NCBI GenBank assembly: GCA_964594235.1
Contig: CAZQMF010000003.1
Coordinates: 1 to 64,000, forward strand
DNA from: CAYLHS01 sp964594235
Lineage (GTDB): Bacteria; Actinomycetota; Acidimicrobiia; Spongiisociales; UBA4744
Length of the DNA: 64,000 nt
Direction of reading: 5' to 3'
In this document: positions 31,399 through 40,558 of the stretch, piece after piece
Layout of the letters: each line of letters starts with the position of its first letter
Numbering within the stretch: the first letter of the stretch is position 1
Made by a program: the position numbers and the translations under genes
Notes under the pieces: generated by a model
Told to the model about the DNA's origin: nothing
Seen by the model: only the letters and a program-made list of their open reading frames with translations
The model's database searches: none

Positions 31399-31871
31399 CG
31401 ATTGCGTTGATCCCCGGGAGTTTCGATCCACCGACCAACGGTCATCTGGATGTTGTCAGGCGCTGCCTCGCCGTGTTCGACGAGGTCGTGATCGCGGTCG
31501 TGGCCAATCCTTCGAAGACGCCACTGTTCGATGCCCAGGAGCGTGTCGAGATGCTCCGGGTGCTCTCCGAGGGCAGTCGCGTCGATGTCGACAGCTTCGA
31601 AGGACTCCTCGTCGATTTCGTCAGGTCGAGGCATGTCGACGTCATCGTGAAGGGGCTGCGGGCCGTTACCGACTTCGAATACGAGCTGCAGATGGCACAG
31701 ATGAACGAGAGTCTCTCGGGGATATCCACGCTGTTTCTTCCGACTGCGCCCGTGTACGGATTTCTGTCGTCCTCGCTGGTCAAGGAGGTCGCCCGTTTCG
31801 GTGGCAACGTTGCGGATCTGGTTCCGCCGCTCGTCAACAAAGCCCTGAAGGAGAGGTTCCGCCATGAGTGA
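31395..31871 (+). CDS. coaD: Pantetheine-phosphate adenylyltransferase
   Basis: The protein has 158 residues, the usual length. CoaD adenylylates 4'-phosphopantetheine in CoA synthesis. The nucleotidyltransferase motif IPGSFDPPTNGHLDV carries the T/HxGH signature, KGLRAVTDFEYE is the conserved binding loop, and FLSSSLVKEVARFGG holds the second ATP motif. GTG 31395 sits in a GTGA overlap with rsmD. Confidence 0.95.
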   Translation: MTIALIPGSFDPPTNGHLDVVRRCLAVFDEVVIAVVANPSKTPLFDAQERVEMLRVLSEGSRVDVDSFEGLLVDFVRSRHVDVIVKGLRAVTDFEYELQMAQMNESLSGISTLFLPTAPVYGFLSSSLVKEVARFGGNVADLVPPLVNKALKERFRHE

Positions 31872-32361
31872 AGAGAGCATCCCGCAAGTCGGTGAGCTCA
31901 GTGAACTGCTCGACGAGCTGGAGACCTCGGTCAGGGACGCCAAGCCGATTCCACTGTCCAGCAGCGTAAGGGTCGAACGCGAAGGAGTGTTGGAACTGAT
32001 CGGGTCGATTCGAGCGGTGCTGCCCGAGGAGCTGCGCGCGGCCAGATGGATGATCCGGGAGCGAGAAACCTTCATTGCTCGGACGAACGAGCGTGCCAAG
32101 TCGATCGTCGACAACGCCCAGGCCAAGGCTGCAGAGATGGTGAGTGAGTCCCGGATCCTCGCCGAAGCGGTCGAGGAGGCAAACATACTGGTGCGAAACG
32201 CCGAAGGCGATGCACGCAGAATCCGGCTGGAAGCCGAGGACCTGGCCGATGACCGCCTGCAGCAGCTCGAAGTGCTGTTCCGCAACCTCCTCGGCCAAAT
32301 CAGAACCGTCCGGTCGCAGTACCATGAGGCGCGTCCCGCACCGCCGCCCGTTCCCCAGTAG
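31864..32361 (+). CDS. DivIVA/SepIVA-like coiled-coil protein
   Basis: The protein has 165 residues, acidic and mainly helical. Residues 45-145 form a long probable coiled coil (AARWMIRERETFIARTNER, KAAEMVSESRILAEAVEEA, RRIRLEAEDLADD) and the C-terminus is Pro-rich. It sits just before DUF177 in the same order (SepIVA, DUF177, rnc) as in Mycobacterium, where SepIVA is an essential divisome and cell-growth factor; that placement is the main argument for homology. It may also be annotated as an ATP synthase b-like protein because of the repetitive helix. The ATG overlaps the end of coaD by 8 bases. Confidence 0.7.
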   Translation: MSEESIPQVGELSELLDELETSVRDAKPIPLSSSVRVEREGVLELIGSIRAVLPEELRAARWMIRERETFIARTNERAKSIVDNAQAKAAEMVSESRILAEAVEEANILVRNAEGDARRIRLEAEDLADDRLQQLEVLFRNLLGQIRTVRSQYHEARPAPPPVPQ

Positions 32362-32363
32362 CT

Positions 32364-32840
32364 ATGCGTCCTTTCGTTGTGAACGTGTCCGACCTGATCG
32401 GACACTCAGGCTCCCGACGGTCCGTCGACCTCGACGGCCCTCTTCCGCTCACCCTCGACCTCGCGTCGGTCTCGGCTGTGCGAGCCAACGTGACCCTCGA
32501 GTCGGCGTCGGACGAGATCGTCGCACGAGGAACCATGACGTTTCTGACGACACTCCGATGCAATCGGTGTCTTGTCGAGTGGGAGGAGGAGCTGTCGGCC
32601 TCCTTCCTCGAAGTGTTCGGGTCAGAGGAGTCGCCGATCGCGAGAGACGGATCGATCGACCTCGAACAGACCGTGAGGGACGAGGCCTCACTCGCCATCC
32701 CACTCGTCCCGCTGTGCAGGCCGGACTGCAAAGGACTTTGCCCAACGTGCGGAAGCGACTTGAATACTGATCCCTGTTCCGGGCACGCCGACGAGAGCAC
32801 GTCTCCCTTCGGCGCCCTTCGGCACCTGCTGGAACCTTGA
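32364..32840 (+). CDS. DUF177 (YceD) family protein
   Basis: The protein has 158 residues of the YceD family, which in many bacteria is encoded next to rpmF and influences 23S rRNA or ribosome accumulation. It has Cys pairs in LRCNRCLVEWEE and in LCRPDCKGLCPTCGSD, a zinc-ribbon pattern near residues 113-132 that is conserved in this family. It lies 2 bases after the SepIVA-like gene and 12 before rpmF, fitting the universal DUF177-rpmF-plsX order. Confidence 0.92.
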   Translation: MRPFVVNVSDLIGHSGSRRSVDLDGPLPLTLDLASVSAVRANVTLESASDEIVARGTMTFLTTLRCNRCLVEWEEELSASFLEVFGSEESPIARDGSIDLEQTVRDEASLAIPLVPLCRPDCKGLCPTCGSDLNTDPCSGHADESTSPFGALRHLLEP

Positions 32841-32852
32841 GAGGAGCCCCCA

Positions 32853-33032
32853 ATGGCTGTGCCCAAGAAGAAGATGTCGCGATCGCGGACACGGCGCCGC
32901 AAAGCCGACTGGAAACTGACGCGTCCTCGCATGTCGACGTGTCCCCAGTGCCACGCGCCGAAGCTCCCCCACAGGGCGTGCCCGAACTGCGGCACCTACC
33001 GGGGGCACGAGGTCACAGCCGGAACCGAGTAG
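32853..33032 (+). CDS. rpmF: 50S ribosomal protein L32
   Basis: A 59-residue protein starting MAVPKKKMSRSRTRRRK, the diagnostic L32 N-terminus. Two Cys pairs in STCPQCHAP and RACPNCGTY form a zinc ribbon. GAGAGGAG lies about 8 bases upstream of ATG 32853. It is followed after one base by plsX. Confidence 0.95.
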   Translation: MAVPKKKMSRSRTRRRKADWKLTRPRMSTCPQCHAPKLPHRACPNCGTYRGHEVTAGTE

Positions 33033-33033
33033 C

Positions 33034-33954
33034 GTGCGCGTAGCCCTCGACGCGATGGGGGGCGATCACGCACCCTCCGAGACGGTGGCGGGAGCCATCG
33101 AGGCTGCCGCCTCGGGCATCGACGTCGTTCTCGTCGGCGATGCGCACCGTCTCGAGCCTCTCTGCCACGAGTTCGGTGTAGTGCTTCCGATCGTTCATGC
33201 CCCCGACGCCGTTGAGATGGACGAGGATCCGGCGCGGGCGATTCGCGAGAAGCCCGATTCCTCAATCTCGGTTGCAGCGCGGATGGTTCGAGACGGTGAA
33301 GTTGCCGGGCTCGTGTCGGCCGGTTCCACCGGCGCCGCGCTCGCAGCATCTGCAATCACCATCGGTAGGATCGAAGGCGTTCTGAGACCGGCGATCGCCG
33401 CCGTCATCCCGTCCGTTCCGCCGACGGTCCTGATCGACGCCGGTGCGAACCCCGCCGTCGGGCCGAAGCACCTCCTCCAGTTCGCCACGATGGGAGTGGT
33501 CGTGTCCGAGTTCGCGTTCGGCGTCGAGGATCCGACGGTCGGGCTTCTCTCCATAGGGCGCGAACCCGGCAAAGGGCGCGCTCTCGAGCGACTCGCAACA
33601 GCGCTCCTCACCGACGGGCCGTTTCGCTTCGTCGGCAATGTGGAAGGAAGGGACATCCCATCAGGTGTTGTCAACGTCGTCGTCACCGATGGATTCACCG
33701 GCAACGTCGCGTTGAAGTCGCTGGAAGGTGCGACCGCGTGGATCGGAACCTTGGCGGCAAGAGCAGGGAGGCCGCTTCCCGAGGTCGTTCGGCACGCGCT
33801 CGACTACGAGAGCACAGGTGGGGCACATCTGGTGGGCGTCAAAGGTGTCGTGATCATCGCTCATGGGTCATCGTCGAGGATCGCCATTCGCAACGCACTC
33901 TCGGTGGCGGCAACCTCAGAGGGGATAGTCGAGGAGATCGGGCGGCGCCTGTGA
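33034..33954 (+). CDS. plsX: Phosphate acyltransferase PlsX
   Basis: The protein has 306 residues and converts acyl-ACP to acyl-phosphate in the PlsX/PlsY route to phosphatidic acid. Hallmarks are VALDAMGGDHAPSETVAGA at the N-terminus, GLVSAGSTGAALAAS, LIDAGANPAVGPKHLLQFA, GLLSIGREPGKG and VVTDGFTGNVALKSLEG. The start is GTG 33034. The rnc GTG overlaps its stop by four bases. No plsY is in this window; plsB at 7492 suggests a parallel pathway. Confidence 0.95.
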   Translation: MRVALDAMGGDHAPSETVAGAIEAAASGIDVVLVGDAHRLEPLCHEFGVVLPIVHAPDAVEMDEDPARAIREKPDSSISVAARMVRDGEVAGLVSAGSTGAALAASAITIGRIEGVLRPAIAAVIPSVPPTVLIDAGANPAVGPKHLLQFATMGVVVSEFAFGVEDPTVGLLSIGREPGKGRALERLATALLTDGPFRFVGNVEGRDIPSGVVNVVVTDGFTGNVALKSLEGATAWIGTLAARAGRPLPEVVRHALDYESTGGAHLVGVKGVVIIAHGSSSRIAIRNALSVAATSEGIVEEIGRRL

Positions 33955-34892
33955 CCGATCTCGAACGACGGCTCGGCTATCGGTTCGACGACCGGACCCT
34001 GCTCGAGGTCTCCTTGACCCACCGCTCGTACACCGCAGAGCACGTGGGGGCCGAGCACAACGAGCGAATGGAGTTTCTCGGCGACGCAGTTCTCGAGCTC
34101 GTGATGACCGAGCTGCTGTACGAGCGCTTCGATCAGATGCGCGAAGGGGAGATGGCCAAGCTCAGGGCATCGCTCGTGAGCGGCGACACGCTCTCGACGA
34201 TCGCGAGATCGCTCGACATCGGAGCTGAACTGCGTCTCGGTCGCGGCGAGGAGGCCTCGCTTGGCCGCGAGAAGGACTCGATCCTCGCGGACGCGATGGA
34301 GGCGATGATTGCAGCCGTGTACCTCGATGGTGGCCTTGACGCCGTCCGTCCGATCATCCACCGCCAATGGGAGTCGCGGGTGCAGGCCAGGTCTGTGTCG
34401 CCCGGTAGCAGGGATTACAAGACCAGGCTTCAGGAAGTCCTCGCTCAGGCGCACCTCGAGCCCGTGTACCAGGTGCGCGGTGAGGGACCTGACCACGATC
34501 GTGTCTTCACGGCGACGGTCTCCGTTGAAGGGACAGTTCGTGGAGAGGGTACGGGTCGATCCAAGAAAGAGGCCCAGCAGGAAGCGGCGCGTGCTGTGCT
34601 CGAGCACGTGGCGGCGCCCGCCGACAGCACTATCGCGATACGAGCGGTCGTTCGAGGACGGGTGCAGGGCGTCGGGTTTCGCTACTTTGCGCTCGACAGG
34701 GCGAGGAGCGTCGCTGGGTGGGTGCGCAACCTCCCGTCGGGTGAGGTCGAGCTGCATGTGCAAGGTGCACGATCCGATGTGGATGCAATGCTCGATCTGA
34801 TCCGAACAGGTCCGCGAGCTGCCGTCGTGGCACAGGTCGACCAACAGGTGGTTCCCGTCGATCCGGATCTCGAGGGTTTCACGGTTCGCTGA
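33951..34892 (+). CDS. rnc: Ribonuclease III fused to a C-terminal acylphosphatase domain
   Basis: The 313-residue protein is about 85 longer than a normal RNase III. Residues 1-150 are the endonuclease domain with signature HNERMEFLGDAVLEL and catalytic acids E41, D45 and those in DAMEAMIAAV; 154-222 are the double-stranded RNA binding domain (DYKTRLQEVLAQ to KKEAQQEAARAVLEH). After a short linker, residues 228-313 are a full acylphosphatase: GRVQGVGFRYF with the phosphate-binding Arg, GWVRNLPSGEVELHVQG with catalytic Asn, and the final QVVPVDPDLEGFTVR. In related genomes rnc and acyP are separate genes, often with mutM between, upstream of smc; here the frame is open throughout and no start site separates them. 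GTG 33951 overlaps the plsX stop. Confidence 0.93.
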   Translation: MTDLERRLGYRFDDRTLLEVSLTHRSYTAEHVGAEHNERMEFLGDAVLELVMTELLYERFDQMREGEMAKLRASLVSGDTLSTIARSLDIGAELRLGRGEEASLGREKDSILADAMEAMIAAVYLDGGLDAVRPIIHRQWESRVQARSVSPGSRDYKTRLQEVLAQAHLEPVYQVRGEGPDHDRVFTATVSVEGTVRGEGTGRSKKEAQQEAARAVLEHVAAPADSTIAIRAVVRGRVQGVGFRYFALDRARSVAGWVRNLPSGEVELHVQGARSDVDAMLDLIRTGPRAAVVAQVDQQVVPVDPDLEGFTVR

Positions 34893-34935
34893 AGCACCTG
34901 TGATAGCCTCTTACGAATCACAAAGGTGTAGTTCG

Positions 34936-37900
34936 TTGTTCTTGAAATCACTGAAGCTCGTTGGGTTCAAATCGTTCGCCGACAGAACGAGGCTCGAGTT
35001 CGAGCCGGGGGTGACCGTTGTCGTCGGACCCAACGGCTCTGGCAAGTCGAATCTGGTCGACGCCATCGCGTGGGTGATGGGCACGCAGTCGACGCGTTCG
35101 CTGCGCACGCAGAAGATGGAGGATGTCATCTTCGCCGGTACTTCGCTCCGGCCCGCATTCGGGAGGGCCGAGGTCACACTCATACTCGACAACAGCTCGC
35201 GCGCGTTGGCGTTGGATCTCGATGAGGTCTCGCTCACCAGGCGCCTCTACCGCGATGGGACGAGCGACTACCAGATCAACGCTGTCGACTGCCGCCTGCT
35301 CGACATCCAAGAGCTTCTCTCAGACAGTGGAATCGGCCGGCAACAGCACCTGATCGTTGGGCAGGGACGTATCGATGATCTCCTCAACGCGAAGCCGGAA
35401 GATCATCGCGCCGTGATCGAAGAGGCCGCGGGGGTGCTGAAGCATCGCCTTCGCAGGGAACGATCGGTGCGGCGGCTGGAGCGCACCGACGCCGACGTGC
35501 TTCGGCTGAACGACATCCTTGGTGAGCTCAAGCGGCAGATCCGCCCACTTAGGCGCCAGGCGGAGTCGGCAGAGCGGCACGAGGAACTCCGGCAGACGAT
35601 CCGCACCCTGCGGCTGTTCCTCGGGGGAGAGGCCCTGCGTGCCACCGAACGCAGACTGGCGGAGCTCGAGGAGTCCGAAAGGTCCTGGTCGAGTCGTCTC
35701 GAAGCCGCGACGTTCGAGCGGAGCGAACTGGAGAACCGACTTCCGAGTCTCGTCGAGGTGGCCGGGAGCGCGGGGAGGGCACTCGACAGGGACTCGACTG
35801 CTGCGGCCCGCTTGGAGACGACAGGCGAGCGGCTTCGCCGTGTCGGTCAAGTCGCGAGAGAGCGTCGCCGGGCCGCCGAGGCGCTGCTGGAGGGTACCGG
35901 GGAGCGTCGGCGAGATCTCGAAACGGAGGCTGCCGACCTCGAATCGGAGTTGACATCGACAACCCATGACATGGCGGAGGCGCAGAGAGCGGCCGATCGC
36001 GCGGAGCAGACGATTCGGTCCTTCGAGGATGAGGCTCGATCCCTGGCGGATCAGGACTCTCTCCCCGTCGAGGGCGCGCTCGCCGTCGTGCGGGGCGATC
36101 TCAGCTCACTCGAGGCGGCGATGGAGCGCGATGGGCGTGAGCTGCGGGACGTCGAGCGGAGGCTCGGAGTTCTCGCGGCGAGGATCTCGGAAGAGTCGAC
36201 GGAGATCGACGAACTGCGAAGCGGCATCCGGGCCACCGATAGGGAGACGGCTGCCGCCCAGGATGGCTACGAGCAGACGCGTGCAATCAGGGAGAGCCTC
36301 CAGGAACAGTGGGAACGAGCAGACGAACAGGTCGCAAGAGCTCGTTTGACGCTCGCCGCCGGCAGAGCCCGCGCGGAAGCAATCGAGGAGGCGGTGTCGG
36401 GCGCCACAGACCCGGAGGCACGGGATCGACTTCTCGAACGTGACGGCGTGGTCGGATCGGTGGCGGCGGTCCTCGCCGTACCCACCGATCTCGCCCGTGC
36501 GGTAGACGCAGCCCTCGGTCTGTGGGCCGGGGCCGTCGTCGCCAAGTCCCGTCGGGACGTGCGTACTTCCGTCGAGGAGCTGAAGAGAGATGGGCTCGGC
36601 GGCATCGCAGTCGTCGCCGGGTCAGAACTGCCGGTGGTGTCATCGGCTCCTGCCGTCGGTGCCGATCGGCTCGTCGACCTTCTTGGCAGTACGGCCGATC
36701 GAGCACTCGCCGAACGGCTGCTGGGCGACGTGGTCGTCGTCGAGGGCTGGGGTGCCGCGTTCGACATCGTGTCGAGGCACTCCGAGATCCGTGCGGTCAC
36801 GCCGGAGGGAGATCTCGTCGATGCCGACGGCATGCACATCGCGCATCCCGACGGTGCGTCGCCCGCCATGCTGGAGTCGGCGCTCGTCGGACTCGAACGA
36901 GCGGAGATCGAAGCGGCGAGAGCCGAGAGCTTGCTCACCCAGGCCAAGCGCTCATTCGACGATGCGCGGGATGCCGAGCGGAGTGCTCTCGAAGGATTGG
37001 AAGCGCTCGAGGCACGCCTCGGTGGCATGACCGAAGCGCTCACCTTGCGTGAACGGAGCTCGATCCATGCCGAACGAGAGATGGAGACCCTCGAGGAGCG
37101 ACGCTCAGATCTCATCGAACAGTCCGGCGAACGCGAGGCTCGCATCGAGCGGCTTCGATCTCGCCTACGAGATCTGGAAGGGGAGGAGGCCGAACGTCAG
37201 CGGGCATGGCAGGAGATGGCCGACCGCCGCCGTGAGGTGGAGACGAAACGGGAGTCTGCCGCGCGGGCAAGGAGAGAGGCAGCCGAAACGCTGGCGACCG
37301 TCGTCGAGCGTCACCGGCTGCTACAGGATCGCCTGCGTACGGTCACTAGAGAACTCGACTCTGCCACAGACCGTCCGGTCGACCCCGAGGCGATCACGAC
37401 CCTGTCGGGTATCGAGGAGCATTGCATCGCGGCTCTTGACGCGGTCAGCGAGAAGCTCGGCGCGCTCAGGGAACGCCAGCGGTTGCTGCGGGCCGAGGCC
37501 GGCGAAACCGGGGCAAGGCTCGCGGCGGCGCGTACCCGGCTCGAGGAACTCAGGAACGGCATCGAGGTCGCCCGCGAACAGGCGTCGGGTATCGCGATCG
37601 AGCTGGCGGAACTGAACGTTCGACGCGAGTCCATCGCCGAGAGTCTTCGCAGGGACGCAGACGCATCCGAAGAGGAGGCGCTTGCAGTCGAGTCGCCGGA
37701 TCTGGAAGGGGACCTCCACGCCGTGCTCGAGAGCCGTGAAGCAGAGCTGCGACGACTCGGTCCGGTGAACCCGCTTGCTGCACAGGAGTACAAGGAACTG
37801 AAGGAGCGGCACGACTTCCTTTCCGCCCAACTCGAGGATCTCGAGTCGTCCCGATCAGATCTTCGGAAGGTGATCAGCGCATTGGACGACAGGATCGCTC

Positions 37901-38364
37901 AGGAGTTCCTGGCTGCGTTTCAAGAGATCGCCGTGCACTACGAGGAGTACTTCGGCTTGTTGTTTCCTGGTGGTCGCGGACGGCTACGGCTGGTCGATGA
38001 GAACGACCCCTTGGCGACCGGTGTTGAAGTCGAGGCGATGCCACTCGGCAAGAAGGTTGGCAAACTGAGTCTTCTCTCGGGCGGAGAACGGTCTTTGGCG
38101 GCACTCGCGTTCCTGTTTGCAGTGTTTCGGGCACGGCCGGGGCCCTTCTACATCCTCGACGAGGTGGAGGCGGCCCTGGACGACGCCAATCTTCGGCGCT
38201 TCCTACGGCTGGTGTCCCGCTTCAAGGAACGGGCCCAGCTCCTCATTGTGACCCACCAGCAGCAGACGATGGAGATCGCCGACATCATCTACGGTGTCAC
38301 CCTGGAACCAGGAGGTTCATCGCAGGTGTTGTCCAAGCGGGTCAGTGACCGGCTCACGGTATGA
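34936..38364 (+). CDS. smc: Chromosome segregation protein SMC
   Basis: The protein has 1142 residues. Head halves: Walker A VVVGPNGSGKSNLVDAI near residue 32 and, at the C-terminus, signature SLLSGGERSLAALAFLF, Walker B FYILDEVEAALDD and H-loop VTHQQQTM. Two long coiled-coil arms (about 165-480 and 660-990) flank a hinge with GVVGSVAAVLAVPTDLARAVDAAL. It condenses and aligns chromosomes with ScpAB (not in this window). TTG 34936 is chosen because it gives the conserved MFLKSLKLVGFKSFAD start and has AAGGTG 8 bases upstream; GTG 34900 would add 12 unusual residues. The stop overlaps the ftsY ATG. Confidence 0.95.
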   Translation: MFLKSLKLVGFKSFADRTRLEFEPGVTVVVGPNGSGKSNLVDAIAWVMGTQSTRSLRTQKMEDVIFAGTSLRPAFGRAEVTLILDNSSRALALDLDEVSLTRRLYRDGTSDYQINAVDCRLLDIQELLSDSGIGRQQHLIVGQGRIDDLLNAKPEDHRAVIEEAAGVLKHRLRRERSVRRLERTDADVLRLNDILGELKRQIRPLRRQAESAERHEELRQTIRTLRLFLGGEALRATERRLAELEESERSWSSRLEAATFERSELENRLPSLVEVAGSAGRALDRDSTAAARLETTGERLRRVGQVARERRRAAEALLEGTGERRRDLETEAADLESELTSTTHDMAEAQRAADRAEQTIRSFEDEARSLADQDSLPVEGALAVVRGDLSSLEAAMERDGRELRDVERRLGVLAARISEESTEIDELRSGIRATDRETAAAQDGYEQTRAIRESLQEQWERADEQVARARLTLAAGRARAEAIEEAVSGATDPEARDRLLERDGVVGSVAAVLAVPTDLARAVDAALGLWAGAVVAKSRRDVRTSVEELKRDGLGGIAVVAGSELPVVSSAPAVGADRLVDLLGSTADRALAERLLGDVVVVEGWGAAFDIVSRHSEIRAVTPEGDLVDADGMHIAHPDGASPAMLESALVGLERAEIEAARAESLLTQAKRSFDDARDAERSALEGLEALEARLGGMTEALTLRERSSIHAEREMETLEERRSDLIEQSGEREARIERLRSRLRDLEGEEAERQRAWQEMADRRREVETKRESAARARREAAETLATVVERHRLLQDRLRTVTRELDSATDRPVDPEAITTLSGIEEHCIAALDAVSEKLGALRERQRLLRAEAGETGARLAAARTRLEELRNGIEVAREQASGIAIELAELNVRRESIAESLRRDADASEEEALAVESPDLEGDLHAVLESREAELRRLGPVNPLAAQEYKELKERHDFLSAQLEDLESSRSDLRKVISALDDRIAQEFLAAFQEIAVHYEEYFGLLFPGGRGRLRLVDENDPLATGVEVEAMPLGKKVGKLSLLSGGERSLAALAFLFAVFRARPGPFYILDEVEAALDDANLRRFLRLVSRFKERAQLLIVTHQQQTMEIADIIYGVTLEPGGSSQVLSKRVSDRLTV

Positions 38365-39359
38365 CGACGTCCCAGCTGATCCTGATCGCGGTGATCGCGA
38401 TCATCATCGTGGCCGGGGTAGCAGTCGTACTCACTCGCCGGTCGACGACGTCGACCCGCGCACGCGATGCACACCCGGAAGAGCCCGCCTATCTGGACAA
38501 GACCAGATCGGCGTTTGGTGGCCGTCTGCAGAAGCTGTTTGGAGTTGCTGCATCCACGTCCGAGTTCTGGGAGGGCCTCGAGGAAGCTCTACTCGCCGCC
38601 GACGTCGGTGTCGTCGCGACGAACGAGATCGTTCAACGTGTCAAAGAACGCCATCCGGAGGGGCCCGAGGAGGCCCGTCGTGTGCTTCGAGAGGAGTTGC
38701 TCTCGGAGTTCGGTGACCGCCCCCGCGACCTTCGTCTGACGGGTACGCCTTCGGCGATCGTGGTGGTAGGAGTCAACGGGGCCGGCAAGACCACGACGAT
38801 CGCCAAACTCGCAGCCCTCCTCGCACGTCGGGGCAAGACGGTGATCCTCGGGGCCGCCGACACGTTTCGCGCCGGCGCCGATGCTCAGCTGAAGACCTGG
38901 GCGGAGCGTGTCGGTGCCGACATTGTTTCCGGTCAGGAGGGTTCGGACCCCGCGTCGGTCGCCTTCGACACCTACGAGGCGGCGAAGGCACGTGGGCACG
39001 ACGTCGCCATCATCGATACCGCCGGCCGGCTTCACTCAAAGCACAACCTGATGCAAGAGCTCGGCAAGGTCGTTCGGGTACTCGCGAGGACGGCCGGAAA
39101 GGTGGGGGAGATCCTGCTCGTGATCGACGCGACCAACGGGCAGAATGCACTGGCGCAAGCCAGGGTTTTCACCGATCAGGTCGGCGTCACCGGCATCGTC
39201 CTCACGAAGCTCGATAGCACCGCGCGCGGCGGGGTCGTCGTCGCCGTGGAGCGCGAGTTGGACATCCCCGTGAAACTGATCGGCACTGGAGAAGGCGTCG
39301 CGGATCTCATACCGTTTGTACCATCGGTGTTCGTCGACGCCATGTTGGAGGACGCGTGA
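38361..39359 (+). CDS. ftsY: Signal recognition particle receptor FtsY
   Basis: The protein has 332 residues. An N-terminal membrane helix (LILIAVIAIIIVAGVAVVL, about 5-23) replaces the long acidic A domain of enterobacterial FtsY, as in other actinobacteria. Then come the NG domain with the N bundle, G1 GVNGAGKTTTIAKLA, DTFRAGADAQLKTWA, G3 IDTAGRLHSK, G4 TKLDSTARGG and GTGEGVADL. It docks Ffh-bound ribosomes (ffh at 45826) to the membrane. ATG 38361 overlaps the smc stop by four bases and cdd overlaps this stop. Confidence 0.95.
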   Translation: MTTSQLILIAVIAIIIVAGVAVVLTRRSTTSTRARDAHPEEPAYLDKTRSAFGGRLQKLFGVAASTSEFWEGLEEALLAADVGVVATNEIVQRVKERHPEGPEEARRVLREELLSEFGDRPRDLRLTGTPSAIVVVGVNGAGKTTTIAKLAALLARRGKTVILGAADTFRAGADAQLKTWAERVGADIVSGQEGSDPASVAFDTYEAAKARGHDVAIIDTAGRLHSKHNLMQELGKVVRVLARTAGKVGEILLVIDATNGQNALAQARVFTDQVGVTGIVLTKLDSTARGGVVVAVERELDIPVKLIGTGEGVADLIPFVPSVFVDAMLEDA

Positions 39360-39754
39360 CGCCGGAGGAACTCCTCGACGCAGCGAGGACCGTTGCGGAA
39401 AATGCCTATGTTCCCTACTCGGGGTTCCGGGTGGGTGCGATCATCGTCGCCGACGATGGGACGACCTATCCAGGTGTCAACTGGGAGAACGCCGCGTATC
39501 CGTCGGGAACGTGCGCGGAGGCCAGCGCCATCTCGGCAGCGGTAACCGCCGGGAGGACCGAATTGGCCGCGGTCGCCGTCGCGTGCATCGATGCAGCGGC
39601 AGATGATGAGTCGTTCCCCTGTGGGCAGTGCCGGCAGCGGCTCCACGAATTCGGGGTCCGCGAGGTCATCGTCGCCAAACCCGACGGAGGCGCAGGTACG
39701 TATGCCCTCTCCGAGCTGCTTCCGCACGGCTTCAGGCTCCAGGCCGACAGCTGA
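39356..39754 (+). CDS. cdd: Cytidine deaminase
   Basis: The protein has 132 residues, the tetrameric short form. It deaminates cytidine and deoxycytidine in pyrimidine salvage. Zinc ligands and catalytic Glu are in GTCAEASAI and PCGQCRQRL; the substrate motif VPYSGFRVGA is at the N-terminus, and NWENAAYP follows. GTG 39356 overlaps the ftsY stop by four bases. Functionally it belongs with the nucleoside phosphorylases and upp at 42322-45321. Confidence 0.95.
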   Translation: MTPEELLDAARTVAENAYVPYSGFRVGAIIVADDGTTYPGVNWENAAYPSGTCAEASAISAAVTAGRTELAAVAVACIDAAADDESFPCGQCRQRLHEFGVREVIVAKPDGGAGTYALSELLPHGFRLQADS

Positions 39755-39774
39755 GACGGCCGGTAGTCGGCGGC

Positions 39775-40512
39775 TCAGGTTGCCGGGTACCAGGCGACGG
39801 CGGGTAGATCAACGGAGCATGACCCGCCTCGGGGTCCGAGACGGAGCACCCCGTCGTGTGTGGTCCAACGGAACGGCTCGGCACAGGCGCCGGCCGTGAC
39901 AGTGATGGTTGTCTTCGACGCGGTGTAGCCGGCCGACATGGTGATCTTCCCCGCTGCGGACTCGACGATGAGTTCGCCGTCGAGGATCAGCAGGCGGTCG
40001 TCATTCGGGGAGAAATAGACGCCTTCGGGTGTGTGGAGTGTCCTCCATTGCAACGCCTCCAGATAGCGCGCGCGAACGGAGTCGAAGGCACACGTGTCCT
40101 CGATCGTCCGGAGCGCAAGGAACCCGTCGGCGGCCTCGACCTCGTACACGCCCCGGCTGACCGGGCACCAGGCGTCGTTGAAGAGCGTCAGGGTCCCGTT
40201 GTCGAGGGTGTAGTTTCCGACGGCGACATAGCCGGTGCCCCAGTGGTAGGCCCGGTACGTACCTCTGTCGAAACCTATGATCTCGGGTCCGAGTGTCAAG
40301 CGGTAGGGAGGACACCTCACGCACGGCGCATCTCCTCCGAGAAGCTCCCGGGGAACGACTCGAGCATAGGTCCCATCGACTGGTGTCGCCGTCGGGGCCA
40401 CTGCTTTCGTGAAGGGGTAGGGGTCGTGTCGGAACGAGGACCCGCCCGTGTCAGTGGAGCACGCGACGAGAACAGCGACGAGTATCGTCGGGGCGAGCCA
40501 CCGTGCTGCCAT
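39775..40512 (-). CDS. Hypothetical lipoprotein
   Basis: The protein has 245 residues. The N-terminus is a lipoprotein signal: Arg then LAPTILVAVLVACS with lipobox Cys18. The mature part is beta-rich with about seven Cys and repeated Trp/Tyr/Gly turns, such as TYRAYHWGTGYVAVGNYTLDNG and RWRTLHTPEGVYFSPNDDRL-like segments, resembling small lipocalin-like or META-type secreted folds; I cannot assign a family. ATG 40512 is preceded by TACGCT ending exactly 6 bases upstream, with no ribosome binding site. Confidence 0.75.
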   Translation of the reverse strand: MAARWLAPTILVAVLVACSTDTGGSSFRHDPYPFTKAVAPTATPVDGTYARVVPRELLGGDAPCVRCPPYRLTLGPEIIGFDRGTYRAYHWGTGYVAVGNYTLDNGTLTLFNDAWCPVSRGVYEVEAADGFLALRTIEDTCAFDSVRARYLEALQWRTLHTPEGVYFSPNDDRLLILDGELIVESAAGKITMSAGYTASKTTITVTAGACAEPFRWTTHDGVLRLGPRGGSCSVDLPAVAWYPAT

Positions 40513-40518
40513 GTGAGC

Positions 40519-40524
40519 AGCGTA
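40519..40524 (-). promoter_or_regulatory. -10 element with leaderless spacing (lipoprotein gene)
   Basis: TACGCT on the minus strand, 6 bases before ATG 40512. It has the same geometry as dtd, ffh, the ribbon-helix-helix gene and yifB. Confidence 0.5.
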
Positions 40525-40558
40525 TTCCTGCTGACGTCTGTCCGCTGTCGGCTTCTGG

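Noticed and set aside
36267..37145. Long minus-strand frame inside smc
   Set aside because: Ser/Arg/Ala-rich antisense of a coiled-coil coding region; no family resemblance.
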